From Archilochus colubris (lineage: Eukaryota > Chordata > Aves > Apodiformes > Trochilidae): a DNA stretch of 64,000 nucleotides. The stretch lies in assembly GCA_023079485.1 (NCBI GenBank), contig CM041090.1, positions 37,102,874 to 37,166,873 on the forward strand, given 5' to 3'. The position numbers were made by a program, and so were the translations under genes. Under the pieces are notes generated by a model, which had not been told where the DNA came from, did not search any database, and saw nothing but the letters and a program-made list of their open reading frames with translations. Position 1 is the stretch's first letter. The number at the start of each line of letters is the position of its first letter. Below are positions 44,099 to 58,049 of the stretch, piece by piece.

Positions 44099-47000
44099 AC
44101 ATGACCCACCTGCATTTTACAGAAGTTCTCATATGCTTGTGAAATAAACATTGATGGTCAGGATCATGAATTTGATAAGGAGAGAATATGAAGTTTAGTG
44201 AAACAAACTTTGTTTCAATGTATTAAAGACTTTACTGGTTGATACCAACAGCTAGAGATGATCGAGGAAGTAAAAAATCCTGGGTAATTTTAAGAATTGA
44301 GTTCCCAAATCCTTGGCTCAGTGTAATCATGGGAAGACTGTGGCCTTTCATGGATTTCATGAAGTATGTGCACAGAGTAGATACATTTAAGAATTTATTT
44401 TTTTTTAATACAGTAGCCTGGATCAATACTGAGCTCTTACTCAGTCTTTGGGGATCTGCAGAGCAGTCTCAGGCCACTGCTCTGAAGGAAGGACACCAAT
44501 GATTTCTTCGAATGACCACTTGATGTCACTTGACACCATGCTAATACACTTAATGAAGCCCACTTCTGGGCAGTATACAAAGGTCCTTAGAATCAAGTGT
44601 CTGAGAAAGGGAAACCAAGAAGCTAAAAAAGTCTTTTGAAAAAAAATATTTTTAATGGGTTTTTCTACTGTTCTTCTAAACCACTGATGACAAATACTAA
44701 ATTACTTACAAATACTCAATCACTTCTTGTCTAAAGAGGTATCAGTACCCACTTTCTTCTCCAGAGCGAGCCTAGACTTAATCACTAAGACTAAGTGAAC
44801 TAAGACTTGCTAAATTTGAATGTATTCCCAATTTTTGGAGTGTCCAGGTTTGAGGAGACATCAAATAGACATCAGTGTCATAGTTGAGCCTCAGTTTTTC
44901 CTTCCCCTACAGCTTCATTCCTTACTGACACAGGGAATTTCACATTATCCATATGTATGAAATACCACCTTTGAAAACTAAGCCAAGATGCCATGTTTCC
45001 TAATCTATCAGGTCAAAAGTAAAGTGATTTATGGTTCCCTGACAACATTTTTCACACATCAGCATGACCTGAATTCTAATACACTCATATAATCACAGCC
45101 TTACAGTGTCTTCTCTCCCACTTTCCATTTATGTACTGCTCAGACATGGATTTATTTCTGACAGAAACCTTTATACTGAGACTTGTATATCTTAGTTTTA
45201 TCCCTTGGCATTCACAAGCCAGGTGGTCTTCTCAGGATATAGACACAACTCTCTATAAAATAAATGTCAGCCCAGGATGTTTTTAATCTCAGAGCTGGTT
45301 GAAATATTTTAGCCAGAAGAGATTTTCCTTGCAGTTTCATTGAAAGTGAAATGCTTTTCTGGATACTGTTTTCAAACTATTACTAGACAGAAAAAAGTAA
45401 ATGACTTATTGAGGTTGTCCCAATTTCTTTTGAAAATGTCATAAGAGATTTGTTCTGACTTTAATCAAAGCAAAATGAATGAGTCGTATTGAAGTATATT
45501 TATATTTTTTTTAATATTGGTTTTGATGTCTTTTTAAAATTTGACTAGTTCTAAATTTAAACAGTTTGGAATCCTTGTTATCCAAATTTTAAAGAATAGA
45601 ATGGATTCTCCCTCTTGTTTGCCTTTCACAGAAAGGAAATAGCCAACCTGCTGATGCAAATGCTACACATGTCCTCTCATTTATGAAATATTTTACCTGA
45701 GGACTATACAGTCTCACCCAGGCAACAAGCTTTCCTTTGGCAAGTTAATCTGAATTGATATCAATAGGTCAGTTGCTTCTCCTCATTCAGTGTAATCAAC
45801 CAAAAACTGCAAAAATTCTATCCTTACACACAAGGACTGTCTAAAAGCCCTCCAGGTATCTCATTTATAATTTGTTGTGCCTTATTACCTATCAGTCTTT
45901 CTATCCTGAGCCTCAGTTCTTGGCTAGCACTGGAAGGAGTCGTGGCAGATCCTTCTGTGAGAACTTTCTCAAGAAATGTGATGGAGATGTGGAACCTTCC
46001 AAAACAATCATCATCCTTGAAGTGATGCCTTTAATTCTAACTCTCTCTTAACAAATTTAGCTCTCCTCAATATCTAGGCTCCTGCTTACTTTAGTGTATA
46101 TCAAGCAAAAAGCCCAAAGGCTGGGTATCTGTATAAAGATCAGGAAGGTTTCTGCAGAGCTCTTTGGAATTGTCCTGCATGGAGCCACAACTGTGAGGAA
46201 GCACCTGCAAATACACATTGCTGCAATACTGAATATTGCCATGGGACAAGGGGAGGAGGGTGGGAAGAGGGTCAAGCTTGCATGTTTCTGCATCAAGCAG
46301 TCAAGCTTTTCTACATCAAGCAATACAAACTGAATTCGGCTTATTCTGAACCTGTGAATTTGGGCAAGCTTCAAGAGGACAGAGAACTTAAAAATTATTT
46401 TGCATAACAGACATAAAGATCTGTTGCATATTTTGACCTACATTACTCTCCATAGAACCCAAAAGTTGGAATATTATAAAAGATCAAGATCCAAAGGTCC
46501 CTTAGATAGGTAGGAAAATTACCTGGCATGCTCCTCTCTCTGCAAGAGAATGCCTTGGATACTGCAGCTTTTGTATTTGGGGGCATTTCTAGATTTGTCT
46601 GCCTACACCACTGCTCAGACAGTTACAAAGTTCTAGGACCCAAAGAAATGAAAGAATAAGAATATTATTACCATAATTAGCTCTCTTCCTTCGGGAGGTA
46701 ACTTTAGAGACAAACTACTTTCCAGCACCATTTTCTCTAGCTGCAAGTGCTTGCAACTCTCCAGTGCTTTATAATCTTCATTTCCGCAAACACTGAACAG
46801 ATATTGGTGATGTATTCCTGTAATTATTGTGCTCTTGAAGTTGTACCAAATGAAGTTCCTTGCTAAACATTACAAGTCAAATCCCACTGGTCAGGAAGGA
46901 ATAAAAAAAAAAAAGAAACCAACAACATTGAAATCTAACACATTTCAGCCCTTGCTTGGCTGTCCATCAAACAAGATGGTCTACAAGACAAAGATGAGAT

Positions 47001-49792
47001 AACAAAGCACATGCAGTCCATCTTATTTCAGTGTAGGTAGTGCATGCAAGTTATTTATTTAGCACTTTAAATAGTGTCTTTTCTCTAAAAAGAAAGCTGA
47101 CTGGAATTTCTTGGCAGAGGAGGTTTTCCTGCCATTTCATCACAGATCAGAATGAAACCCCCAGTATTTTAAGAAATTGTGAAAATAATTGGCAAAGCCA
47201 CTTTCTCTTAATTGCAGTCAGAGCTGGGTTCTAATGCATCCAGAGATGTGAGAATTGTTAAAACTGACATAAAACTACAGCTAAAGAAAAACAGCAGAGA
47301 CAGAGACAATGACTGCATCCTACCAAAACATTTTTCACAAGTAGGAATGACGGAACAATCTGTTCTCATAGGAAAGCATATTTGCAGAAACTTTTTTTCA
47401 ATAGCTGCAAAAGGGTATTTATTTGCTTAATGTGGAATTCCTGACCTCATAATCTTGATGCCATCTCATCATAATCTTAATAAACAATGAAAGGCAAACA
47501 TCACCCAGGCAGTGAATGGGTAGAGCCAAAAGCTTCAGAACCAGAGCATGCTCATGTTTTCTTTCCTCCCATCAGGTTAGCAGTCTGAGAGGCAGTGGGT
47601 TTGCTCTTGCCTGAGAAGCTTTTCATGACTTTACATGAAAAATTAGAGCACAAAAGGAGAAACCAGCTTCCTGGAGCTCAGCTTAGCAAAGTCATTCTGC
47701 ACAAGCTTAGCTTTAGGTGTAGCACATGGTGCTTTTGCACCTGAAGGTGGGTACATCCATCCACCTTCTGCTGCACCTGGACACCAGCCCAATTGTCATT
47801 ATTTTAGCTCAATCATGTTGTGTGTCAAATAACCAGTTGCCCATAATTACTCCTCTCATTACACTGCATTTCCCCCTTTCCATTTTCTTTGATGTGGCTA
47901 TGTTTCCACTTGCTTGAACTCAAGAAACTCCTAGGGCTAAATCTGAGCTCAGAGAGTTGTAAATCAGGTGCCCATACTGGTGTGACAGCCACATAAATGA
48001 GATTGAAAGAGAATTGCAATTTCATTCTACGAAAAGAAAGCTCTTTGCTTTTTCAGCAAGTTAACTTAGCCTTCCTCCTGAGAGATGACTCTACTTTAAT
48101 ATGAACCAGGGAAGAAGTGGAATGAGCCCAAGAAATGTGCAGCTTGCCCGTAATGCAAAACACGGATAAGCAACATTCCCAGCAATCTGAGAGCCTAGAG
48201 AGTTAATGTTCTTCTGAACACCTTTAAACTGTGATGAAGCCAGCTTGGAGAAGACTATTACTTTGGATAAAATCACAAATTAAAGTGAAAAATTGTGGCT
48301 GAGGTTCCCAGCTGTGTTTCATGTCAGTGCTCATTTACAGCAGGCAGGCTTGAAGGAGGTTGTGGATAGCAATTTATTTACTAGATGTGCTCTGGCTTTC
48401 CACCCAGAGGCATCAGGAAGGCATGCAGGTAGTTCATTAAGGCTCAGGATATATTGCATCTCTGTTGCAAACATTCACCTTAGAACTTCTCACATCAAAT
48501 TCTTGCCAAAATTTCGTATCAACATGAAGAGTCAATTAGTGGAGAGCAGGAAATGCCATCCAGAGTTCTCCCTGGCACTCATCAAACACAACCAAGTGTC
48601 TTTCTGCAGGATTCCCCCTCACCAAGAAAAACTCCTGACAGAATTTTGGAACTGGACCTGCCCAAGGGCCACATTTTTCACTCTGTGATGGCACAGTGCA
48701 GACCTGCAGCGTGCCACAAGCTCATGGGTCCCAGCTGTAACACCAGCTCCACCAGGAACTAACCTGAGGATCTCTTGGCTGTCTCTCCAGTGACACAGGA
48801 CTGCAAAAAGGAAAACTAAAATAAATAACTAACTGAAGTGTTCCATTATAGCTAAGATACTGAGTGTAATGAAACCAGATTCCCTCTTTCTATCTGCCAA
48901 CTCTGTGGCTCAAGAGGTGACCTGTACAGGATTCATCATTGCACATCGTAGGTGTTCATTCAGCATGCAAAGAAGTCATGTATTGGATTCATGAAAGAAT
49001 GGATGACACAGACAGTGCTGTGATGTTTTCTACATCTTAAAATGTAGTATGGAGGTTGTGATACTCAACTCTCCATGAAATGGTCCATAGCCTTCAGTCT
49101 GCTTCTCTGTGCCCCACGGGTCCTGACACCCTCACTGAGAGACTGCTCCACACGAAGTGCTGGATATTCCCTTACTCAACTCTTTTTATAGTTAAGAATT
49201 TTGGTCCAGAAATATCTCTGCTCTGTGAGAAACACAGTTTGGAAATGACACGCAGAACACACCCCTGAAAGTAGGTGGCTTTCAAGAGGAAGTGTTTGGA
49301 AACAGTGGTTTCCCTTGTCACTTCTCAGAATCCGATTTCTTTGTTGATTGTCTGTTTGGCACAAAGATAGATCTTGGTAATTAATGTCTTGTGTCAAGCT
49401 CTTCTTACATTTCTGAAAGAAATAATTCAAGACTGCCACTGTGATTCATTTGAACTATTGAACTCTATATTGTTTTCAGAAAGAAATGCAGGATGAGTAT
49501 ATTTACAGGGCAGAATTCTCTGAAAATCATGTATTTATTTTCCCAAGAGCTTTCCTAGAGTACACATTAGCACAGATTCAATATACAAAGGGTGCTTGAA
49601 AGCCAGGATACCACTCTAAGGTAAAGCACTATGAACAGAAGAGACCTGCTACTTTCTAGAGGGATACATACTCTTCCTGGTCCCTCTGGACAATCCTCTT
49701 TGCTCCTCACCATTCCCAGTGCTCCTTTTCTTGAACTTGATATTCAGATTTCATTGACCTTGCTTAATGCACACAAGCCTAGATGTGTATTA
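44099..49792. other. Intergenic AT-rich DNA, no gene recognised
   Basis: Unique AT-rich sequence with no recognisable gene, RNA gene or transposon. Frames are short (at most 131 codons at 48293-48688) and carry no domain features. Confidence 0.75.
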
Positions 49793-50072
49793 AATCATAG
49801 AATATTTAGAGTTGGAAGGACCTTAAATTCATCTAGTTCCAACTCCCCTTTGTGGCAGGGACACCTCCCACTAGATGAGGTTGCTCAGACCCCCATCCAA
49901 CCTGGCCTTGAATGCTTCCAGGGATGGAGCTTCCACGACTCCCCTGGACAACCTGTTCCAGTGTCTCACCACTCTCACGCTAAGGAATTTCCTACTAATC
50001 TCTAACCTAAATCTTCCCTCTTCCAGGTAAAAACTATTACCCCTTTTCCTCTCACTACATATTTGTGAGACT
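49793..50072 (-). repeat. CR1 LINE 3' fragment, minus strand
   Basis: The left edge AATCATAGAATATTTAGAGTTGGAAGGACC is the CR1 3' terminus in reverse. The minus strand still translates in part to the end of CR1 pol (VRVVRHWNRLSRGVVEAPSL, then EAFKARLDGGLSNLI), placing the fragment at the extreme 3' part of the element. The stretch beyond about 50030 fades, so the 5' truncation is approximate. It is a different, slightly younger-looking copy than the remnant 820 bases downstream. Confidence 0.9.
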
Positions 50073-50892
50073 TCTAGACCATGTCTTTCCATGACCCAGC
50101 AGAGGGCACTTGCTGCTGAGATGGATGGAGAGCACAGTGAAGATGGATGGGGAGCACAAGATTTTAATCTCTTTGATCAGATCCTGCATATGACATCCAA
50201 GTAGTCTAAATTCTGATCAAGCCCCAGTACTGGTGCAGTCTGCTCTTCAGCACTGCTTCATCCTTGAATCATTACAGTGTCCTCTGAAGTGTCCTTGGAC
50301 ATCCACAACAAAAAGCAATATTTTTTTGGCTGATCTATTGTGTTTGGGCCAAAGCATCAGACTTCTATGCTAAATGAAAACACATTCAGCAGGGCAGTTG
50401 CCACCTTCCATATGACAGCCAACAGAGAACTTGGCCTAAAATAACCTTAACAGCAAGTCTTTGCTTGAAAGGGTTTCAGTCCATCTCTGTTGCCTTTGTA
50501 AGAGCCACATGGCTACTCTGGGACTGGGTTTGTGGGTGAGTGAGGGCAGGGAGAGTCTGGCTGCCTCTCCTGGGACATTAGTAGCCAGGAGCATCAGAAT
50601 TACAGGGCAGTGGGGTAGCACCTTACAGAGAAATCGACAGTAACCCAGCAGTTTGGATACTCAGATGCCTGTGTATGGTCTGGAGCTTATCAAGTTGGAT
50701 CTTCTTCTGGCTGCATTTACTCCAGTCCATGATGTCCTCATGTTGGATGCTGACAGCTGGATAATATCTGTGGCTGGTGCAAGGCCAAACTTTACCACTG
50801 TTCAGGAGAGGTGAACTCACTGAATTGGCTGAGGGCAAAATAGCTGTATGAACCTGATATTTACTTTTCAGAAAATATTTTAGGATGGAATT

Positions 50893-51116
50893 AGAGAATC
50901 ATTTTGTTTGGAAGAGATCTTTAAGATCATCAAGTCCAGCCATAAACCCAGCACTGCCAACTCTACCACTAAACCATGATGCTAAGCACCACATCTACAG
51001 ATCTTTTAAATACCTCCAGGGATGGTGACTCAACCATTCCCCAGCCTATCTCAGTGCCTGACAGCCCTTTCAGTGAAGAAGTTTCTCCTAATATCCAACC
51101 TGAACCTCCCCTGGAT
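50893..51116 (-). repeat. CR1 LINE 3' fragment, minus strand
   Basis: AGAATCATTTTGTTTGGAAGAG, AAGATCATCAAGTCCAGCC, ATACCTCCAGGGATGGTGAC, AGAAGTTTCTCCTAATATCC and AACCTGAACCTCCCCTGG follow CR1 3'-end order in reverse. The copy at 3997-4085 belongs to the same CR1 type. It is in the same orientation as the fragment at 49793-50072, separated by unique sequence, so these are two insertions rather than one split copy. Confidence 0.9.
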
Positions 51117-54078
51117 ATTAATATATATGTTAAATTTATTCAGTTTAGTTCTGACTAATGATTTGCCTTATACACATAACAATGGAGCAGCATCAAAGAG
51201 GTAGAAAATAATGCAGTGAAATTGGTTTACTGTCCTCCAGAGCACTGGAATAAAATCTGAGCAGAATACAAATGATCTATAGATAGTAAATTCATATCCA
51301 AGTGGAAGAAAGAAAGAAAATTCTTTACTCATCAGAAGTGTGGTAAAAGAAGCCCAGCAGTATCAAAACCAATTAGGGAGACAGTGATGTAACTCAAAAA
51401 AATAATAAGCAAAAAAATAATTCTGTGATGCAATTTATGAACAATTTATCACCACACTTTCACTCCAACAAGAAGTCCGATAAGCTACTGGCTTCAGCTT
51501 TACCTTTAGAACACTCTAACTGACTCATATTGGCAGAGTCAGGACCTGCCAGCGGTGATAAAATGAACTGTTTCTAATTATTCAAAATCAGCAAACAGTT
51601 TTCTATCAAACACATCAAACATATTAAGCTGAATTAGTTTTCTTTTATGGAGTCCCAGCACTACTAAAACCAGTGAATCAGAAGAGTGCAAAAAACCAAA
51701 AGTGTGCTGAAAAATCACAGCATAAATCAATAACCAGATACAAATGTGAAGATAATTTATGCTCCTTTTGAATTAATTTGGGTTGGGGTGTTTTTTTTGC
51801 TTTTTTTTTTTTTTTCAGCTCAAATATTTCTAATGTTCTCCATGATCTGAGCAGGACTGGGACTATTTTGATAGGCATGATAGGATAGGGAGAGATAAGG
51901 ATTTGTGGGAGGTGAGAGCGTGCAGGAGTGGATCTTGAGGACACTCACCCCAGAGACTTGAGCAGAACTCTAGATGGTAGGCACAGTCCCAAGGCAAAGT
52001 GGCTTTTAAGTGGAGCTCCTGGAGGGTCAGCAGCTCTAGGATTCATTACCAAGGGTCAGACCCTGTGTGCAGAACCTGTCTCCAGGTAAAGGGACACAGG
52101 TGGTTTGCTCTGATACAGTCACGGGGCACAGGGCTGCACCACACAGAGATGCCAGCTTGGAGCTACATCAGCATGGCAGCATTTCCCAGCCACCAATTCC
52201 CAGCCAAGATGTCAGGGTGAGACATCATCCTGCCATGACTAAATCATTTCCAGCTGTACTTAAAGGGAAGCAGTTTGGGTGCCTACAACTCCCAGCAGCA
52301 TGGGAAGGGAGAACATTAAGATAAAATACACTGAGTGAAGGGACATTACAGGAGGCAGGAGCAGAGCATTCATTGAAGCAGTAGAGGAGTTAAAAAAGCC
52401 AGTTCTCGACAAAGGAAGCCAGGGTGAGTGTGCTGGAAATGCAGAAATATATCAAACACAAAATGCACAGACACTTTAGAAAGGCTTTGTCAAGGAATAA
52501 ACAGATGACTGTACACCTAATACTCCCCTGATCTTTCCTTCTTCAAATCAGGAAGATAGACAGCAGAGATTACAAGCCTGGGCCTTGTTTCCTGTGAGCC
52601 AGAGACCCAAACTAGCCCCATACGTTTGTTTTATTGCTGATTCCAGACTTGCATTCCTGGCTCTAAAGAATGAGGCTTCTCAGGGAGACATTTAAGAGCA
52701 GGACACAGCAGCCAGACAAGGTGGTTCTCTCTTTAGGATTACAGAAGATGAAACATCATCAATGAAATGGAGTTGCATCACAGTAAAATAACCCTTTTCA
52801 ATTCAAAAGATTTTTTGAGGGTTCAGCCCCCTTAATGTGTCTGTTGGAAAAACCAACAGGCAGGTAGTCTCAGGCTATCATCTAGTGATCTGGATACCAG
52901 CCCATCAAGCCCCTGCTTCCCACCAGAATCTTTCATCCTGAATGACCCTGAGCACTAACAGCTTGCTAAGGTCGCTTTGAACCAGGCTGTCCCATTACCT
53001 CTGTTATGTCTCACTTGTCCTGAACTCAATGGGACACAAGGGAGGGAACAAGGTTAAATGACAACCAAGCAACCTCTGTCTTCCTAGTCTGAGCAACCAC
53101 AAAGTTTGGCATAAAGCCTGAACTCTGTACCAAGTCACCTTCCGTATTCTCCCCTTGCTCAGAGGATCCTCAAGTTATGTGCCCTATTTTCATTTGCTAA
53201 ACTGCTCAACATCCCCATCCCTTCCTTTTCAGGAAGTCTGGTTCTTTTTGTCACATAGCACTTCTAGTTATAAGCCAAGTAACAATAGCTAAACTTGCTG
53301 GCAGATGGCACATTTATTATTTTGAGTTTCTTATCCCCAGAGCCACCACAAAAAAAAACAAAGTTGAAGAACTAACAATTTTAGTTACACCAGCAAAGTG
53401 AAGGGCTGATACATACCCTACCGAGCAAGAAATTAAAATAAGCCTAAAGCAACAAGCAATTTCTGACTCTTCCATGCATGCTTGGTTTTTTTTTTCTGTG
53501 TCTCTGGTGTCTACCTGCAAGGAGTAGTATGTCAAAAGCTTTCCTTAACTGAATTTCAAGACTGAATGAAAATATTAATGCAGCAGAAGCTCCAATTGCT
53601 TATTTATCTCATGCAATGTGGACCCTGCCAGCCTGAACCTAGACAGGAGAGGCTTCCTCATGAGGAACCCCATAGGAACTGGGGAGGTCTTGGTCAGCAT
53701 GAGGGAGTTCAGCCTTGGCCATGTGAAGGTCTCTGAAAATAAAAACTTGGCTGCTTTTCTTCTACCTGAGGATGAACCACCAGGTCTCACATCTCCTATA
53801 TGCCTTTCCCACCACAGTCTGTGGCATTTCTAAAAGACCTTTGATACACCAGATTTTCCCTGGACACTCAAGATAAACTAAGGGAAGCATGAACTCAGAT
53901 CATCTTCCAGGAGTGAAGAATAATCAGGAATGATGGGAAAACATACAGACCGTGCTATGGCACTTCCCTAGTGCCACAAACCTTGGGTCACTGATGCCAA
54001 ATGGACACTGAGTCCTCTCTTTCCACGTGTGTTTGGTATCTTGCAGCTGCAGGGCCGTTCACACACAGAGTTTTTCTT

Positions 54079-54099
54079 GCACCCCTAGAAGCCTGTGAG
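54079..54099. repeat. 21-base dispersed repeat, copy 1
   Basis: The word beginning GCACCCCTAGAAGCC and ending TGTGAG is repeated exactly at 56351-56371. A 14-base core (CCTAGAAGCCTGTG) is also present at 40382-40395. Flanking sequence does not align between copies, so the parent repeat family is unknown. Confidence 0.6.
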
Positions 54100-54925
54100 T
54101 AAATCCCACTGCTCTCTTTGGCAGAGGAACTGTTCACATGGCAATCATCATCCCACTGCTATACAGCCAGTCAAACCTGAACAGCTGTAGTGCTCAGCCA
54201 GCAGTAATCAAAGCCACACATCACTCTTTGCTACTTCACTCCTCCATCACAGCCCCGGCCAGGCTCCTTCTCCACTCCTGAGAGCCAAAAAAGGACAGAG
54301 GGCACAAGTTCACCCTGACAAATGTTTCTCAGATATGTTCTGCTTTGTTAGATTTTGGTTCCTGCTTGACTTTGTTCACTGTTATCTGAACTGCCTGAAA
54401 AGAAATCAAATGCAGCCTTTCCTAGCAACAGGGTGTTAGAAGAGGATCAGACTTACAATACCTGCAGTGTCTAAAAATGGAGTATTGTACTGACTGCTGT
54501 CAGTCAGTTAAACCTAAAATTCCTAAAATTAGAGCCTAAAACTCTAGGCTTTAAAGTGATGATTTTTTTCACTTGAAGGTTTTTAGACTTCAAACACATA
54601 ATTCTTTAGCTCAGTTGGCTGAGGGTCAGGCTTGTCTTATGAAGAATGTTGTGCTGCTCCCTCAACTCTAGTTCTGTAAGCTCCAGTTGGATTTGCATGA
54701 CCCCTTGCCTTGTCCTGCCTTTTGGTGTACAGGAACTCCATTGTATATGCCATATAGCAATGAACAATATCTGGTTGTTTATTTCCAGCAGGAGAAGAAA
54801 ATTTCCACAAGGATGAGATATTTTAGAATAGCAGTTGTTAAACTCTTCTCAACTTTGGCCCAGGTCTCCCAAACCAGCTGCACAATATCTTTTTTGCAGG
54901 TTCAGAAAAGTCTAAGAGCTTCCTT

Positions 54926-54945
54926 TTTTATTATTATTATTATTT
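54926..54945. repeat. (TTA)n microsatellite
   Basis: A T run is followed by about five TTA units. Confidence 0.85.
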
Positions 54946-55964
54946 CTAAACATTTTCTGTTGTCAACTTTCACCGAGAGTGCTGAGGCTACAAATGCTTC
55001 TTGGCATCTGTAGATAGCAATATACCTCATTCTCTGATGGCAATGTACTTTTCAAGCCTCATATTCATAAATCTTCCAAATGCCTGGGAGATAACTAAGT
55101 ACCACTGTGTACCACTGTGGTAACCTGAGGCACAAAGAGGTTAAGAAACTTTTCCTGCATTACCTACTGAGGCAGAGCTGGATATTGAACATCCTAGTCC
55201 TGATACCTCATTTTTCTTCCAACCACTCACCAGCCATCCCTCTCCCAGTAACCAAGGAGCTTGGTAATTATAATCAGATTCCCAAACTTTAGCTGCTGAT
55301 TCTTTTTCTCCCCTTTAGCAAAATCATTAACTTTTAAGATTTAGCCCATGGCTTATGTAAAATGGAAAAGATATTTAAAATTCTTCATACAGAAGGGGCT
55401 GGATTTTCATCAAGGAAAATATATCTCTGAACGAGAGGGAGATAGGGCCAATTCCTGCAGCACTCCCTTGCTGTCTTCCCTTCCAAGAATCCTCCTTGCA
55501 AGCAAAAGTGTGATTTAGCATCCCCCCTGCTGCCTTGCAGCCACCTTTGGATATTCAGCCTAAACCTGACTGTACATTGCACCACCAGTGAGACAGTGGG
55601 AGGAGGTGAGACTTCACAGCAAGGTGTGGGAAGAGGGGAAGGAGAAAGAGGGAGATGAAACAGAGAAGCAGCACCACTGAAAGGCCATATCTGATGAGAT
55701 GAAAGCCATTTGGAGGTCCCTGCTACACCACCTTCCTGCATGCCCCTTTCAAGGCCTCTCACACAAATGAGGAGGATGGGTGCTTTATATTGCCTTGGCT
55801 GACTGCTGGTGTTGGTCAGGGTGGATACTGATGAATTTGGCCAGGGGCCTCCTGATTTTATTCATGCCTTTTCCAAAGCAATTTTTATAAGGTGGCAAAA
55901 CTAGGTGCATTTTTCATTTTGAAACTAGAAGGCTATTTTAACAGGGATTAATCCTGGACTGAGG

Positions 55965-55988
55965 AAAAAAAAAAAAAAAAAAAAAAAA
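55965..55988. repeat. Poly-A run, 24 bases
   Basis: An uninterrupted run of 24 A. Upstream sequence has no SINE or spliced-cDNA character and no flanking duplication is visible, so it is called a simple homopolymer. Confidence 0.9.
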
Positions 55989-56350
55989 GTCTTAGGACTA
56001 AATTCTAGATATTAAATTTTTCATCTTTTAAAATCAAGATGTGTAAAGGTCACCATCTATTGCATCTCCTTGTGTCCTGCTCTATGGCTTCAGCCACTCA
56101 GTCTTGTTTCATCTCAAGCATTGCTCATTCTCCTGCAGATTTGTCCTAGTCCACTGCTGTGGCTAAACCTAGGACACACCTAAGTCTTAACCCCGGGGGG
56201 CTATCAAATAACTGACCCAAAAGGTAGAGTGCAAATGGGCTGTTTACTCAACCTCAGAGTCCTCCAGGGTCCAATCCAGGCTTTCTTGGGCTGGAGGACA
56301 AGCTTATTCAGCAGGGAACTGCTTTACATTGGCATGTAAAGTAAATAACT

Positions 56351-56371
56351 GCACCCCTAGAAGCCTGTGAG
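56351..56371. repeat. 21-base dispersed repeat, copy 2
   Basis: This is an exact copy, in the same orientation, of the word at 54079-54099. The bases on both sides differ from those around copy 1. Confidence 0.6.
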
Positions 56372-58049
56372 AAGGGAAGAGGGTCCTGAACACCTTTGAC
56401 TTTTGTTCGAAGCCTCCATGGGTCCAATTGATGCTCTGCAAAAGTGGTCCTCATCTTGCCATCTGCAGACTCTGATACAGGAAGAGTAAAGGCCACACCA
56501 GTGGGATGATCTCTTCCCATTTTGGCTCCTTTCATACAGGCAAAGGCAAAGCAATGCCTTTCTTCACAGGTCTCAGCAGCTGCTACTGCAGGGGAAAAAG
56601 GAGCTGGGTGTTGAAAAAGCTCCCCTGAGAAATGACCTATGTGGCTCTGAAGAGGCTCCTGTTATGCAAATGCTGAAGTACTGGAGACACAAGCCTCTAC
56701 CAATCTCCTTAGCTCTAAAAAATGCCTTTTGATAACTTCTTGCCCAAAGCCCTTGAGCCCTACCTTACTTGAAGGAAAAGCTAGTGATCTCAGACACCAA
56801 AAAAACCCCAGTTAGCCACCACTGTACAATAACGTGGCTTCAAGCAGGCTTGTTACAGATGGGACAACTAGTAGAAAATGAGGATTATTGATAGCTAACC
56901 CAAAATCCAAGGACAGATTAAAACAGTACCGACCCAGCTATCTGCAAATTTGGAAGCTTGGCAGGTGCACCCTCTGGTTTTGCCTGAAGCCTACTGAGAG
57001 AAACCACTAAAGGAGCAGGTGCTTCATACAGCCCTTACTACTGAAGAGGTTAAAAGATGACAGCTGTGAGAAATTGAAGCCATTCTCTGTGAAGTGGTTG
57101 CTGGAGGAGATGGTAAACACATCTTGGAAAGAAGCCCTGCTGCAGTTTTATTACTCAGGTGTGAAAGGAGCATTATATATCCAGGAGACACGTGCTGCAA
57201 TGCTATTTTTCACAATTAACCTCACTCTTCTTTTTAAAAGGGGTGGAGAAGAAACACTTCTTGTAGTGCCATCAAAGGCAGACCTCGACTCCAGTGAGTC
57301 TGTCTGATGAGACTTTTGCAGTGTTTAGTGGCCAAGGATGTCAATGCAGGTTCAAGTCTCTATGCTGGAATTAAAATGAACTATAAGCAGACACCTGAAG
57401 GCTCTCACTCCATCTGATGGCATTTTTTGCAAAAGCTCTTGCTGACCATCGCCAATATTTCACTAATTATTTTTAGAAATAATAGCTTCAGCAGACAAAT
57501 TGCTTGGATTTGCAGGAAAGGACCTAGTTGATGCCAATTCCTGTTAGAGGAAGAAAGCACAAAGCAGAATGAAAAAAAGATAGATAAGCCTGATTAGGCA
57601 AGAGAGCAACTATATAATTACAGATGTACTGAGGGAACCATGGTCTTGGCAAAATTAAAAGCAAGACCATTACCTGATTGTCTTAACAGAAAGCAAAACA
57701 AGCAAGGATTTGCAGAGTCATTGTTGAAATTCTGAATAGATTAATAACGAGCATGTCTCTGCTTTACACCATCCTAAGACACTACCTCATGCTCTGTTTT
57801 CATCATCCTGTATTGTTGCTGGGAATAAAGCATTTTTTTCATATTTGTTAAGACACCCAAGCAGGTTTACTATAAGAAAAGTTGACTTCTGTTTTAGCTT
57901 TGTAGTTTCAGGGCTGTTACTGCTTGCAGGGGATGGACAGTAAGACAGTAAGAATTTCACAGTAGAAAGAATTTGATCTCCAGCTGGTTGCATTTCTCTG
58001 CTTTCTGTGGGCACCAAAGAACAGCCAAATTTAAGTGAAAGACTGAAAT

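Larger units (their letters stand above)
51117..58049. other. Intergenic DNA, no gene recognised
   Basis: Mostly unique sequence with a T-rich tract near 51791-51818, a TTA array at 54926-54945 and a 24-A run at 55965-55988. A tRNA-like A-box word lies at 54607-54618, but no complete tRNA fold is seen. The 21-base word at 54079-54099 recurs at 56351-56371. Frames up to 125 codons lack family features. Confidence 0.7.

Noticed and set aside
55965..55988. Poly-A run as the tail of a processed pseudogene
   Set aside because: Upstream sequence shows no coding similarity and no flanking target-site duplication could be found.
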